This document shows positions 1 through 8,124 of a stretch of 64,000 nt of DNA, in pieces (position 1 is the first letter of the stretch; each line of letters opens with the position of its first letter). Source of the stretch: CAYSGL01 sp964520985 (GTDB taxonomy: Bacteria > Pseudomonadota > Alphaproteobacteria > Micavibrionales > Micavibrionaceae). A program made the translations under genes and the position numbers. The notes beneath the pieces are model-generated. The model worked only from the letters and a program-made list of their open reading frames with translations, did no database searches and was not told where the DNA came from. The DNA is taken from contig CAZFPB010000003.1 in assembly GCA_964520985.1 (NCBI GenBank), forward strand, positions 130,949-194,948, in the 5' to 3' direction.

Positions 1-352
1 ATGCCCACAGACCCACGCCGAGAATAATGCCGATCAGAATATATTTTATGGGCATGAGTGCCCCGGCTGAAATCAGGCTCATGAACTGGCCGTCAATTTT
101 ATCGGCCGGCATAGTACGCGCCAGATCCATAATCTGGGCGAAGGGGACCTCGTCGCCTTTCCAGCTAATGGTATAATCGTTGCTGACAAAATGTGAGGTC
201 AGCCACATCTCTCCATACCGTAGCCAGCGTATGGCGCTCATCATCTGAACCGAGAAAAAATGCCAGACGAGATAAAACAGCCCGCCGAAAATTACGACGA
301 GAATAGCCCATCCTAAAGCGGCTTCGCTGGATCCTTGCTGTTTATCGGACAT
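1..352 (-). CDS. DotM/IcmP-like type IVB secretion protein, N-terminal part (runs off left edge)
   Basis: The first 117 codons are visible, from the ATG at 352 leftward; the rest lies outside the window. A short polar start is followed by a hydrophobic segment at about residues 12-31, then an amphipathic stretch with the motif WLRYGEMWL, a soluble stretch, and a second hydrophobic segment entered at about residue 98. This pattern and the aromatic-rich motif resemble the N-terminus of DotM/IcmP (TrbA of I-type plasmids), an inner-membrane part of the type IVB coupling complex. A DotI/IcmL-like gene at 40037-40663 supports the reading. The call rests on remembered family features and a partial sequence, so an unrelated two-helix membrane protein remains possible. 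Confidence 0.45.
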   Translation of the reverse strand, partial: MSDKQQGSSEAALGWAILVVIFGGLFYLVWHFFSVQMMSAIRWLRYGEMWLTSHFVSNDYTISWKGDEVPFAQIMDLARTMPADKIDGQFMSLISAGALMPIKYILIGIILGVGLWA

Positions 353-524
353 ATTTTGGTAACCTTACCCGTGCATGCTCACAATATCATACCTTATTTA
401 CCGCAGAAAATAGCAGAAAAAAGCCCATAATATCAAATTCTTGGGTCTTAAAGTCGGCGCGTTGAAAATCCCTGCTTGCGAAGGACATTTTTGGCCAGTA
501 TAAGGATATTCGTTTTTGCCAAGG

Positions 525-599
525 GCCGGCATAGCACAGCGGTAGTGCAGCGGTTTTGTAAACCGAAGGTCGGGAGTTCAATCCTCTCTGCCGGCACCA
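525..599 (+). tRNA. tRNA-Thr (anticodon TGT)
   Basis: The cloverleaf has acceptor arms GCCGGCA/TGCCGGC, discriminator A596 and an encoded CCA at 597-599. The anticodon loop TTTGTAA gives anticodon TGT, which reads ACA (Thr). The T arm contains GTTCAATC. The closing pair of the anticodon stem is a G/A mismatch, which is tolerated. It stands alone. The rest of 353-767 shows no open gene that I can support; 600-767 must hold the promoter of the lipoprotein gene, but no clear -35/-10 pair stands out. Confidence 0.97.
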
Positions 600-767
600 T
601 TTTCCTAAATAAAAACCCTCTCCAGCTTTACCCCATGGGAAAAAGACCAATATTTAAAAGGGTTTGCAGGCCTTAGGCGTTATTCGGTTTAAGGAAAAAC
701 AGAGGGAAAGAAGTTCTGATTCATACCAACTCCTTTTCTCGCGAGAGGCGCGGGTTATATTGGCCTC

Positions 768-1103
768 ATGACAAAATTTTTAACGCTCATCACTCTTTCC
801 CTTCTCTTAGGATGCCAGCCTGCCGCAACGGCTGACTGGAAAAGCTGGGAGGGGCGCTGGATAGGGCCGGAAGGGACCTATCTGGAAATTTTACCTGAAG
901 GTAAGGACTATAAGGTCATGGTGCAGTCTCTCGATAGCCTGGACAGTTATGCCGGATCGTCCACCAATGAAGGCATTGTGTTTGAACGCAACGGTAAACA
1001 AGAAGTCATTCATGCCGGAACCGGCCCCGAAACCGGTATGAAATGGTTGATGGACAAAAAGACATGCCTGATTATTCAAACGGGCGAAGGATTTTGCCGC
1101 TAA
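768..1103 (+). CDS. small lipoprotein of unknown function
   Basis: This 111-residue protein begins with a lipoprotein signal: a hydrophobic stretch at residues 5-15 ending in the lipobox LLLG-C, so Cys16 would be lipidated. The mature part is short, with a tryptophan cluster just after the signal (WKSWEGRW) and two cysteines near the C-terminus that could form a disulfide. This suggests a compact periplasmic beta domain. No family is recognised. It stands between tRNA-Thr and the antiporter gene, about 135 bp from the latter, and is probably its own transcription unit. Confidence 0.75.
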   Translation: MTKFLTLITLSLLLGCQPAATADWKSWEGRWIGPEGTYLEILPEGKDYKVMVQSLDSLDSYAGSSTNEGIVFERNGKQEVIHAGTGPETGMKWLMDKKTCLIIQTGEGFCR

Positions 1104-1239
1104 TACCTTCATAATATTGAATTTTATCCTTTATCAGGCCCCCCTTAACCCTTTACACTCTAGAATGAAGGGCGTGCCTCTCCTGCCGTGAGCCGGGGTA
1201 TGGTCTGCCGTGCTCACCACGAATGCCAAAAGGGATACC

Positions 1240-2913
1240 ATGGCCATAACCCACGAACTGCCACTGATGACCACGATTGCCGCAGGCCTGTCGCTGGCGT
1301 TTATCTGTGGCCTGATCTGCAGCAAGCTGCGCATTCCGCCCATCGTGGGGTATCTTTTTGCCGGGATCATGATTGGTCCGTATTCCCCGGGTTTTGTTGC
1401 CGATTTAAAAGTCGCCGAAGAACTGGCCGAAATTGGTATTGTTTTGCTGATGTTCGGCGTCGGCCTCCATTTCTCTTTGAAAGATCTGATGGATGTGCGC
1501 CGCATTGCCATTCCCGGTGCGATCGTGCAAATCCTCGCCGCCATAGGCCTTGGTATTGCGCTGTCGCATTTTTGGGGGTGGTCGATAGAAAGCGGTCTGC
1601 TGTTCGGTCTGGCTTTGTCCGTGGCCAGTACAGTCGTGCTGATCCGCTCTCTGGAAGAACATAATCTGCTGCAAACCAACAATGGCCGCATTGCCATCGG
1701 CTGGTTGATTATCGAAGACCTTGTGATGATTTTGGCGCTGGTCCTGATTCCTGCCATGGCGGTTACAGAAGAGTCGACCGATCCGATCTGGCAGACGCTG
1801 GCAATCACCATCGGAAAAGTTTGCTTATTCGTGGTCGTCATGCTGGTGGCAGGAAAACGCTTCCTGCCATGGCTGCTCATGATGGTGGCGCGCACGCGCT
1901 CGCGCGAATTATTTACGCTGGCTGTTTTTGCCATGGCCGTCGGTGTTGCCTTCGGCGCCGCCAAACTCTTCGGGGTGTCTTTTGCGCTGGGCGCTTTCTT
2001 CGCAGGTATGATGATCCGGGAATCCGACTTGAACCACGAAGTCGCCGACCGGGCTTTGCCTTTTCAGGACGCCTTTGCCGTTCTCTTCTTTGTCGCTGTT
2101 GGCATGCTGTTCAACCCAATGGTGCTGTTTGAACAACCGCTCAATGTCGTCGCCACCGTGGCAGTGATTATGATCGGTAAGTCGCTGGCGGCATTCCTGA
2201 TTGTCATGCTGTTTGGGTATCCGTTAAAAACGAGTTTGCTGGTATCGGCCGGACTTGCGCAGATTGGGGAATTCTCCTTCATTCTGGTGACCCTCGGTCT
2301 TACCTATGGCCTGTTGCCAGAGGATGGGCGCGATCTTATTCTGGCCGGCGCGATTATTTCCATCGGTCTTAATCCGCTCATTTTTTATGCGTCCAAACTT
2401 GTCTACGAGTATGTGGGACGCAAACCGCACCTCTCCAACTTCTTTAACATGCACGATGATGATCTGGCCCATTTGCGCGGTGATGAAAAACAGGCGTTGC
2501 GCGATCTTGTTATTCTGGTCGGTCATGGCCGCGTCGGCGCGCATATTTCTAAAAATATTCAGGCGGCACATATCGATCTGGTCATTGTCGAAAGCAACCG
2601 TGAGCGGGTGGAGGCTTTACGGGAGAATGATTTTCACGCGATTGCCGGCGATGCCAGCCATGCGGAAACGCTTGAAGAGGCTGCGATCAATAAAGCCGTT
2701 GCCATCATCGTAGCCGTACCGGATCCGTTCGAAGCCCGCCGCATCGTGGAAACGGCCCGCGCCCTGAAACCTTCTATCCGCGTACTGGTCCGTGCGCACA
2801 ATGACGAGGAAATCGAGTATTTCAACCAGCAGGCGGTGGATCTGGCCGTCACCGGGCCGCGTGAGATTGGCCACCGCATGGTGCAATATCTGAACGACTT
2901 GCTCTTACGCTGA
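1240..2913 (+). CDS. ybaL: YbaL/KefB-type monovalent cation:proton antiporter (CPA2) with TrkA-N domain
   Basis: This 557-residue inner-membrane protein exchanges a monovalent cation (K+ or Na+) for protons. The N-terminal about 390 residues form the multi-helix Na_H_Exchanger domain, with conserved stretches such as GYLFAGIMIGP, ELAEIGIVLLMFGVGLHFS and the IIEDLVMI helix. From about residue 425 comes a cytosolic Rossmann-type TrkA-N domain (LVGHGRVG) that gates the transporter through a nucleotide. The sequence closely follows YbaL of enterobacteria. A GTG at 1210 is also in frame, but the ATG at 1240 has an AGGG Shine-Dalgarno six bases upstream and matches the family start. Confidence 0.9.
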   Translation: MAITHELPLMTTIAAGLSLAFICGLICSKLRIPPIVGYLFAGIMIGPYSPGFVADLKVAEELAEIGIVLLMFGVGLHFSLKDLMDVRRIAIPGAIVQILAAIGLGIALSHFWGWSIESGLLFGLALSVASTVVLIRSLEEHNLLQTNNGRIAIGWLIIEDLVMILALVLIPAMAVTEESTDPIWQTLAITIGKVCLFVVVMLVAGKRFLPWLLMMVARTRSRELFTLAVFAMAVGVAFGAAKLFGVSFALGAFFAGMMIRESDLNHEVADRALPFQDAFAVLFFVAVGMLFNPMVLFEQPLNVVATVAVIMIGKSLAAFLIVMLFGYPLKTSLLVSAGLAQIGEFSFILVTLGLTYGLLPEDGRDLILAGAIISIGLNPLIFYASKLVYEYVGRKPHLSNFFNMHDDDLAHLRGDEKQALRDLVILVGHGRVGAHISKNIQAAHIDLVIVESNRERVEALRENDFHAIAGDASHAETLEEAAINKAVAIIVAVPDPFEARRIVETARALKPSIRVLVRAHNDEEIEYFNQQAVDLAVTGPREIGHRMVQYLNDLLLR

Positions 2914-2984
2914 TAATTTTTCATGATGGCTCTATGTGATTCGTTTGTGTGGCGTACGCTGCCCTTAATCCTGTGGAGATTCTC

Positions 2985-3698
2985 ATGAAAAAAATTCTTC
3001 TGGCTACATCGCTTCTGGCCTTTGCCGCGCTTCCAGCGCAGGCCGCATCCAAATATATCTCATCCCCGAATGTCGATGAGGGTTTTTCGCTGAAAAACCG
3101 CGGTTCCGTGGAATGGGACAATGACGAAGACTCTCTGTGGGTCAACAAGATCGATGGCGAATACGGTATCAACAGTCATTTCAAGGTTGGCATTGCCGCA
3201 GACATCATCAAACTCGAAGATGACTCGATGGAATATGCCGGCACAGATTTAAAAGCTACCTATCGTTTTACTGAAGATGCGTCTTCCTTGCAGGCGGCTA
3301 TTCAGGGTGGTTATAAAATGGATCACCTTGGCGGCGCCGATGAAGTCGAAGCCAAACTGTTACTCGCCGGATCGGCTTATGGTCTCGATCACAAAGCCAA
3401 TGTAGCGTTATCGCATGAGGTCGGCAAAGACAGCGAAAGCGGCCTTGGCGCCAGTGTGGCTTGGGGCAGTTACTACGACATGGGTAAAGTAAATGTCGGC
3501 GGAGAATATTACGGCGACTTTAATAATCTGTCCGACAATGACGGCTTCAGCGACCAGGAACATCATATTGGCCCGGTTGTCGGCTTCGATGTACCGATTG
3601 GTCAACGCACGATTGGCGCGCGCCTCGGTTACCTCGTCGGCTTAAGCGACGCATCGCACGATAATGTCATTAAATATGAAATGCAGACGGGATTCTAA
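2985..3698 (+). CDS. secreted outer-membrane beta-barrel-like protein
   Basis: The protein has 237 residues from the ATG at 2985, which is preceded by GGAG; an in-frame start at 2949 lacks this. A classical signal peptide (MKKILLATSLLAFAALPAQA) ends in AxA. The mature part alternates polar and hydrophobic residues, is rich in Gly, Asp and aromatic residues, and ends in phenylalanine (MQTGF), as expected for an eight- to ten-strand barrel inserted by BamA. No specific family is identified; a porin-like or adhesin barrel is the best description. It ends directly against the convergent gene at 3699. Confidence 0.7.
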   Translation: MKKILLATSLLAFAALPAQAASKYISSPNVDEGFSLKNRGSVEWDNDEDSLWVNKIDGEYGINSHFKVGIAADIIKLEDDSMEYAGTDLKATYRFTEDASSLQAAIQGGYKMDHLGGADEVEAKLLLAGSAYGLDHKANVALSHEVGKDSESGLGASVAWGSYYDMGKVNVGGEYYGDFNNLSDNDGFSDQEHHIGPVVGFDVPIGQRTIGARLGYLVGLSDASHDNVIKYEMQTGF

Positions 3699-3938
3699 TC
3701 AGACACGCTCGTCGAAAATACGCATCAGTTCGTCGCTCATTTCATCAGCGGCTTTGATACTGGCGATGTTGGCCTTGTAGCTAATTTCGGCGATTTTCAG
3801 ATTAACGGCTTCTTCGGATAAATCGACTGTGTCGCCCACGCCCGGTGTAGACGCATTGGCAATCCGCTCCGCCGCTTTGTCGGCAGATTGCGACGCGGTA
3901 AACAGACCTTGCAACGCATTGGAAATGGCACCAATCAT
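3699..3938 (-). CDS. very small flagellar rod/hook-like protein
   Basis: This 79-residue protein lacks a signal peptide. Its N-terminal helix carries a degenerate version of the rod/hook ANxxTPG element (RIANASTPGVGDTVDLS). Its C-terminal half (AVNLKIAEISYKANIASIKAADEMSDELMRIFDE) has the heptad pattern of the terminal helices of axial flagellar proteins such as FlgC, FlgE and FlgG. It could be a free-standing D0-like fragment in which the whole globular middle of a rod protein is missing. No flagellar gene lies near it. Its stop codon abuts the stop of the convergent barrel gene. Confidence 0.55.
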   Translation of the reverse strand: MIGAISNALQGLFTASQSADKAAERIANASTPGVGDTVDLSEEAVNLKIAEISYKANIASIKAADEMSDELMRIFDERV

Positions 3939-3988
3939 TATTCCAGTGTATCATGAATCTGTTAATAAGCGATTGATTGGATAGAGCC

Positions 3989-4483
3989 ATGCGCAAATTA
4001 TTGATTTTACTATCATTTTTATCAGTCTCCGGCGCTGTTCCTGCGCGGGCTGAAACAGAATGGCGCGATGTCGAACGCTGGCTGGGCGTGAATAACAACA
4101 AATCGCGCGCGGTCTGGAGTCAGCAGACCAAGTTTGTGCCCTACCTTGAAAATGGCCAGCACCCCCATCCGCAGGAATGGACCAAAGAGAGCTGGAGCGC
4201 CTCCGACTGGACGCAGCAACGCAAAAATGGCCTTGATCTCGTCAGCGGTTTTTACCGCGGCGATATCATCCGCAACCAGAGTGTTGAAGATGGTGTTGCG
4301 GTCGTCACTGTCGGCCCGAATTTCTACCGCATCGGTAGCAAAGAAAAACACCGCGTGATCGCCAGCATTGACGATGTCTATGGTGTCACGGCCCAGAACG
4401 ACCAGGGCGTCATTCTCCTGAGAGACTGGCATACACGCCGCGATGTCGGCCTGTTTACCAAATCGGGTCTGACATTGCAGTAA
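3989..4483 (+). CDS. secreted protein of unknown function
   Basis: The 164-residue product starts at the ATG at 3989; a TTG 12 bases earlier is also in frame but less likely. A signal peptide (MRKLLILLSFLSVSGAVPARA) is followed by a soluble domain rich in tryptophan and charged residues (EWRDVERWLG, EWTKESWSASDW). The C-terminal part (FYRIGSKEKHRVIASIDDVYGV) looks beta-rich. I do not recognise a family. It is divergent from the flagellar-like gene and convergent with the last gene of the ilv operon, with one base between the two coding regions. Confidence 0.65.
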   Translation: MRKLLILLSFLSVSGAVPARAETEWRDVERWLGVNNNKSRAVWSQQTKFVPYLENGQHPHPQEWTKESWSASDWTQQRKNGLDLVSGFYRGDIIRNQSVEDGVAVVTVGPNFYRIGSKEKHRVIASIDDVYGVTAQNDQGVILLRDWHTRRDVGLFTKSGLTLQ

Positions 4484-4484
4484 A

Positions 4485-5009
4485 TCAGTATAGGCGTGGT
4501 GACGGTATGTCGCTCAAGCCAGTTTCAGGTTGCTGTCGGCTGAGCAGAGGCAAAGCAAATAAGGCTTGCTTGATTGACAGGACTTCGCTTTCGGCTGTTG
4601 AGCGCAAGGATGGCGTAATCATAGCTTTAAACTGATCGACCCATTGCACGCTGCGCTCCACAATATTTTCCCAGTATGTATCAGTGAATATCAAATCGGC
4701 TTCGGGTTTTGGGCTATCGAGTTGAATGCCTAACTCATGCAACATGATATGCGTCGTAGCGCGCAGATCTTGATAACGGGGCAAAGTTCCGCTGATCTCT
4801 TTTAGGCACATGCCATAAATTTGTAAGCTGATATTAAGTCGCACGATTTCTTTTTCTTCCTCGGCGCTGGGAGCATCCCTCCACATGTAGGGTGTGATGC
4901 CCAGAACGGACCGCTCGATCCCTTCTTCCAGAAAGGACAGGGCGTGTGGAATAAAGGTCCGCATTCTTTTATGCTGCGCGGCCTCAGCAAAATTCAACAC
5001 AGTCGACAT
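4485..5009 (-). CDS. unknown cytoplasmic protein at the end of the ilv operon
   Basis: The 174-residue product starts at the ATG at 5009 (MSTVLNFAEAAQHKRMR). A longer frame to 5087 would run back into the EamA gene and is unlikely. It is mostly helical and amphipathic, with no signal peptide or membrane segment and no recognised motif. It begins 32 bases after the EamA transporter stop and on the same strand, so it is probably the last gene of the branched-chain amino-acid transcript. No function is assigned. Confidence 0.6.
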   Translation of the reverse strand: MSTVLNFAEAAQHKRMRTFIPHALSFLEEGIERSVLGITPYMWRDAPSAEEEKEIVRLNISLQIYGMCLKEISGTLPRYQDLRATTHIMLHELGIQLDSPKPEADLIFTDTYWENIVERSVQWVDQFKAMITPSLRSTAESEVLSIKQALFALPLLSRQQPETGLSDIPSPRLY

Positions 5010-5041
5010 AGATTTATTGTCGTAAAACTGCAGCTGTCCTG

Positions 5042-5986
5042 TCAAATTTCCGCGGCTTTGCGGCGGGCCAGATAGGTTTCCCGCCATAAAATGAAAAGGT
5101 TCGAGGCAATGACGATGCCGCCACCAATCCAGATGGGCGCCGTCGGCCAGTCATTCCAGATAAACCAGCCGAACGCCGTCGCCCAGATAATCCCGCTGTA
5201 ATTGAAAACGGTGACAATGGCTGCCGGGGCATTTTTATAAGCAACCGATAACATGTATTGCGCACCGGCACCGGAGAGGCCGCAGGCGATGATAATGGGT
5301 GCTTCGCTCCAGGTCGGCATGGTGAAGACCATCGGGAGCGGTATCGCTGCGATGAACACTCCGATGAACACAAAATAGAAGGTGACGGTTTCAGGTTTTT
5401 CGGTTTTACCCAGGCCGCGCAGAACCGTTTGCAGCGTGGCATGCATGGCGGCGGCGCTGAGCGCCAGTGTGACGCCGAGTGAATTGAACGCGCCGGTCGG
5501 TTGCAGCATGATCATCACGCCGATAAAGCCGACGCCAATAGCGCTCCAACGATATGGTCCAACGCGTTCGCCCAGAAAGAAGTAGCCAAGTGCGGGCACA
5601 ATCAGTGAGGCCGTGAACAAGAAGGCCGTTGTGTCAGCCATCGGCATGGCGGCAAAGGCGGCGAAGGTGGTGGCAAGAGAAATTGTGCCAATGATCGAGC
5701 GGGCAATAATTCCCCGTACATTCGTATTAATCGTCAGAATTTCTTTTTTGCCCATCGCGTAGATCATGAACAGGAACGGAAGAACGGCGATGAGATTGCG
5801 GTAAAAAGCAATCTCGATAACATGGTGGTGTTCGGATAGCAGCTTGGCAAAAACATTCATGACCGCCAGCAGGAAAAAGGCGATGATACCCGCGATCATG
5901 CCGAACAAGGGATTGTCTTTGTGCGCGGATAAAAAAGGCGGCTTATCGGAGCCGCCTTTCTTGATCAGGATATCATCGGTCGGCAC
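5042..5986 (-). CDS. EamA-family (DMT) transporter
   Basis: This 314-residue inner-membrane protein has about ten hydrophobic helices in two EamA repeats, as in RhaT/YdcZ-type drug/metabolite exporters. The start is a GTG only two bases after the ilvC stop, so translation is probably coupled; the first membrane helix begins at about residue 25. Its place in the ilv operon suggests that it exports or takes up branched-chain amino acids or their keto-acid intermediates. That is inference from position only, since EamA substrates cannot be read from sequence. A second EamA gene lies at 43575-44462. Confidence 0.85.
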   Translation of the reverse strand: MPTDDILIKKGGSDKPPFLSAHKDNPLFGMIAGIIAFFLLAVMNVFAKLLSEHHHVIEIAFYRNLIAVLPFLFMIYAMGKKEILTINTNVRGIIARSIIGTISLATTFAAFAAMPMADTTAFLFTASLIVPALGYFFLGERVGPYRWSAIGVGFIGVMIMLQPTGAFNSLGVTLALSAAAMHATLQTVLRGLGKTEKPETVTFYFVFIGVFIAAIPLPMVFTMPTWSEAPIIIACGLSGAGAQYMLSVAYKNAPAAIVTVFNYSGIIWATAFGWFIWNDWPTAPIWIGGGIVIASNLFILWRETYLARRKAAEI

Positions 5987-5988
5987 GA

Positions 5989-7062
5989 TTAGTTTTTCGC
6001 CTTGTCGACCAGTTTATTTTTACCAATCCATGGCATCATGGCGCGGAGTTTAGCGCCAACTTGTTCGATATCATGCTCGGCTTCCAGACGGCGGGTCGCT
6101 TTAAAGCTTGGCTGGCCAGCGGCACATTCCAGCATCCAGTCGCGCACGAAGCGGCCCGATTGAATGTCTTCCAGCACGCGTTTCATTTCGGCTTTGGTTT
6201 CTGCCGTTACAACGCGCGGACCGGTTTTGTAATCGCCATACTCAGCTGTGTTGGAAATAGAGTAGCGCATGTTGGCCATACCGCCTTCATACATGAGGTC
6301 GACAATGAGTTTGACTTCATGCAGGCACTCAAAGTAGGCCATCTCGGGCGCATACCCTGCTTCGGTCAATGTTTCATAGCCGGCTTTGATCAGAGCCATC
6401 AGACCGCCGCACAAAACGGCCTGCTCACCGAACAGATCGGTTTCGCATTCTTCCTTGAATGTCGTTTCGATGATGCCGGAGCGGCCGCCGCCAATAGCAG
6501 ACGCGTATGACAGCCCAATATCTTTGGCAGAACCCGAAGCATCCTGATGAATGGCAATCAGGCACGGCACGCCGCCGCCTTTTTGATATTCACCACGTAC
6601 CGTGTGGCCTGGGCCTTTTGGCGCGACCATGAACACGTCGAGGTCCGCACGCGGTTCGATCAGGTTGAAATGAATATTCAGGCCGTGCGCAAAGGCAATC
6701 GCCGCGCCCTGTTTCATGTTGGCATGCAGACTGTTGTAGTAAATTTCGCGTTGCAATTCATCTGGGGTAGCCATCATCATGACGTCGGCCCATTTGGCGG
6801 CGTCTTCGACGCTCATGGTTTCGAATCCGGCGTCTTTGGCCTTTTTATTGGTGGAGCTGTCCGTACGCAGAGCGATGCGAACATTTTTGCAGCCAGAGTC
6901 GCGCAGGTTCGCCGCGTGCGCATGGCCTTGTGAGCCATAGCCGACGACGACGACGTTTTTATTCTTGATAAGATTAACATCGCAATCCGTATCGTAATAA
7001 ACGCGCATGGAGGTTTGCTGAGCAGGCGCGGGTTTCAGTTGAGTTACGTTAGAGTGAGCCAT
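5989..7062 (-). CDS. ilvC: ketol-acid reductoisomerase
   Basis: IlvC converts 2-acetolactate or 2-aceto-2-hydroxybutyrate to the dihydroxy acids of valine/leucine and isoleucine synthesis, using NADPH and Mg2+. The 357-residue protein is a short class I enzyme with a Rossmann domain (VVGYGSQGHAHAANLRDSG), the signature VAPKGPGHTVR and the helical knotted C-terminal domain holding the metal-binding acidic residues (ECLHEVKLIVDLMYEGG). It has an extra tail of about 17 residues before the usual start (MAHSNVTQLKPAPAQQTS). It is fourth in the operon and is followed after two bases by the EamA gene. Confidence 0.97.
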   Translation of the reverse strand: MAHSNVTQLKPAPAQQTSMRVYYDTDCDVNLIKNKNVVVVGYGSQGHAHAANLRDSGCKNVRIALRTDSSTNKKAKDAGFETMSVEDAAKWADVMMMATPDELQREIYYNSLHANMKQGAAIAFAHGLNIHFNLIEPRADLDVFMVAPKGPGHTVRGEYQKGGGVPCLIAIHQDASGSAKDIGLSYASAIGGGRSGIIETTFKEECETDLFGEQAVLCGGLMALIKAGYETLTEAGYAPEMAYFECLHEVKLIVDLMYEGGMANMRYSISNTAEYGDYKTGPRVVTAETKAEMKRVLEDIQSGRFVRDWMLECAAGQPSFKATRRLEAEHDIEQVGAKLRAMMPWIGKNKLVDKAKN

Positions 7063-7082
7063 AAGTTTTTTCCTTTTATAGA

Positions 7083-7505
7083 TTATTCTTGATGCATTGC
7101 GTCCTGAACGGTGTCGGATAACTTCAGGTAATCATCCACTTCACCCAGAATATGCCCGTCTTCTTTTCCGACAATCTTGCCATCAGGCAACTTGATTTGC
7201 ACCAGTATGCCCGCATGGTTTGATTTGAAGAAGCCCCATTGCTGCGCAAATAGACAGCTATATTGTTTGTCCGTTTCAAGCCAGCCATCTTTGGTGATAG
7301 TATTCAGGAGAACACGGCGATGCTGGCCTTCAGCGTTTTCCTCGAAGGAAAAATTGGTTGATTTGATTTCTTTCAGTGTTGCTGGTTTGATCAGGGCATT
7401 GGCGCCCGCTTCACAACCTTTTGCCAGTTTGGCATCCGCTTGATCCTGCGACACACAGCCGCCGAGAAGTAGAAGGGACGAGGCAGCCAGTAAAAATTTC
7501 TTCAT
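7083..7505 (-). CDS. lipoprotein of unknown function inside the ilv operon
   Basis: The 140-residue protein has a lipoprotein signal (MKKFLLAASSLLLLGGC); the lipobox LGG-C places the lipidated cysteine at residue 17. The mature part has two further cysteines, a charged beta-rich core and no recognised domain. It lies between ilvN and ilvC with gaps of about 20 bases on either side, so it is certainly cotranscribed, although the biosynthetic genes around it are cytosolic. No role in branched-chain synthesis is evident; it may be a late insertion into the operon. Confidence 0.8.
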   Translation of the reverse strand: MKKFLLAASSLLLLGGCVSQDQADAKLAKGCEAGANALIKPATLKEIKSTNFSFEENAEGQHRRVLLNTITKDGWLETDKQYSCLFAQQWGFFKSNHAGILVQIKLPDGKIVGKEDGHILGEVDDYLKLSDTVQDAMHQE

Positions 7506-7524
7506 GATTATATCTCCTTAAAAA

Positions 7525-8085
7525 TTATAAGACGATGGTGCCACGCATCATCGCCGCCACGCCCGTCCGGCTGACATTCACCAGACCAAGAGGGCGCATC
7601 AGTTCAATAAAGGCATCGATTTTGTCGGTGCCACCAGTTAACTCAAAAATGAATGATTCGTGCGAAGAGTCGACCACTTTGGCGCGGAATATTTCTGCCG
7701 TGCGTAGCGCTTCAATACGTTTATCGCCCGTGCCTGTGACCTTCACGAGCGCAAGTTCGCGGCTTACATGCGGGCCGGAGATAGTCAGGTCGACGACTTT
7801 GTGAACAGGAACGAGGCGCTCCAGCTGATGCTTGATCTGCTCGATTACCAGCGCGGTGCCGCTCGAGACTAGGGTAATGCGAGAAATATTCGCCGCATGA
7901 TCTGTTTCGGCCACGGTGAGGCTTTCGATGTTGTAGCCACGGCCTGAGAAAAGGCCAATGACGCGGGCGAGGACGCCCGGTTCATTGTCGACCATGATCG
8001 AGAGCGTATGGGTTTCGATCTGATTGCTTATCGGGCCGGCGCCGTAGACGCTTGTCGTGGCCTCTTTGGATTTTTTTACAGCCAT
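7525..8085 (-). CDS. ilvN: acetolactate synthase, small (regulatory) subunit
   Basis: The 186-residue subunit binds the catalytic subunit IlvB and confers valine feedback inhibition. The N-terminal ACT domain is clear (HTLSIMVDNEPGVLARVIG, then FSGRGYNIESLTVAETD), followed by the ALS_ss_C domain (KVTGTGDKRIEALRTAEIFRAKVVD). An N-terminal extension of about 25 residues precedes the ACT domain. It follows ilvB by 39 bases. The symbol ilvH would be equally valid. Confidence 0.96.
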   Translation of the reverse strand: MAVKKSKEATTSVYGAGPISNQIETHTLSIMVDNEPGVLARVIGLFSGRGYNIESLTVAETDHAANISRITLVSSGTALVIEQIKHQLERLVPVHKVVDLTISGPHVSRELALVKVTGTGDKRIEALRTAEIFRAKVVDSSHESFIFELTGGTDKIDAFIELMRPLGLVNVSRTGVAAMMRGTIVL

Positions 8086-8124
8086 ATGAATGGTTTAATT
8101 CCTATTCCAGGGGTTGTCCAGAGC

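Noticed and set aside
1134..1964. A 276-codon minus-strand frame opposite the antiporter gene.
   Set aside because: The sense protein is a clear YbaL homologue. The antisense product is a low-complexity Ser/Thr/Met/Arg-rich shadow.
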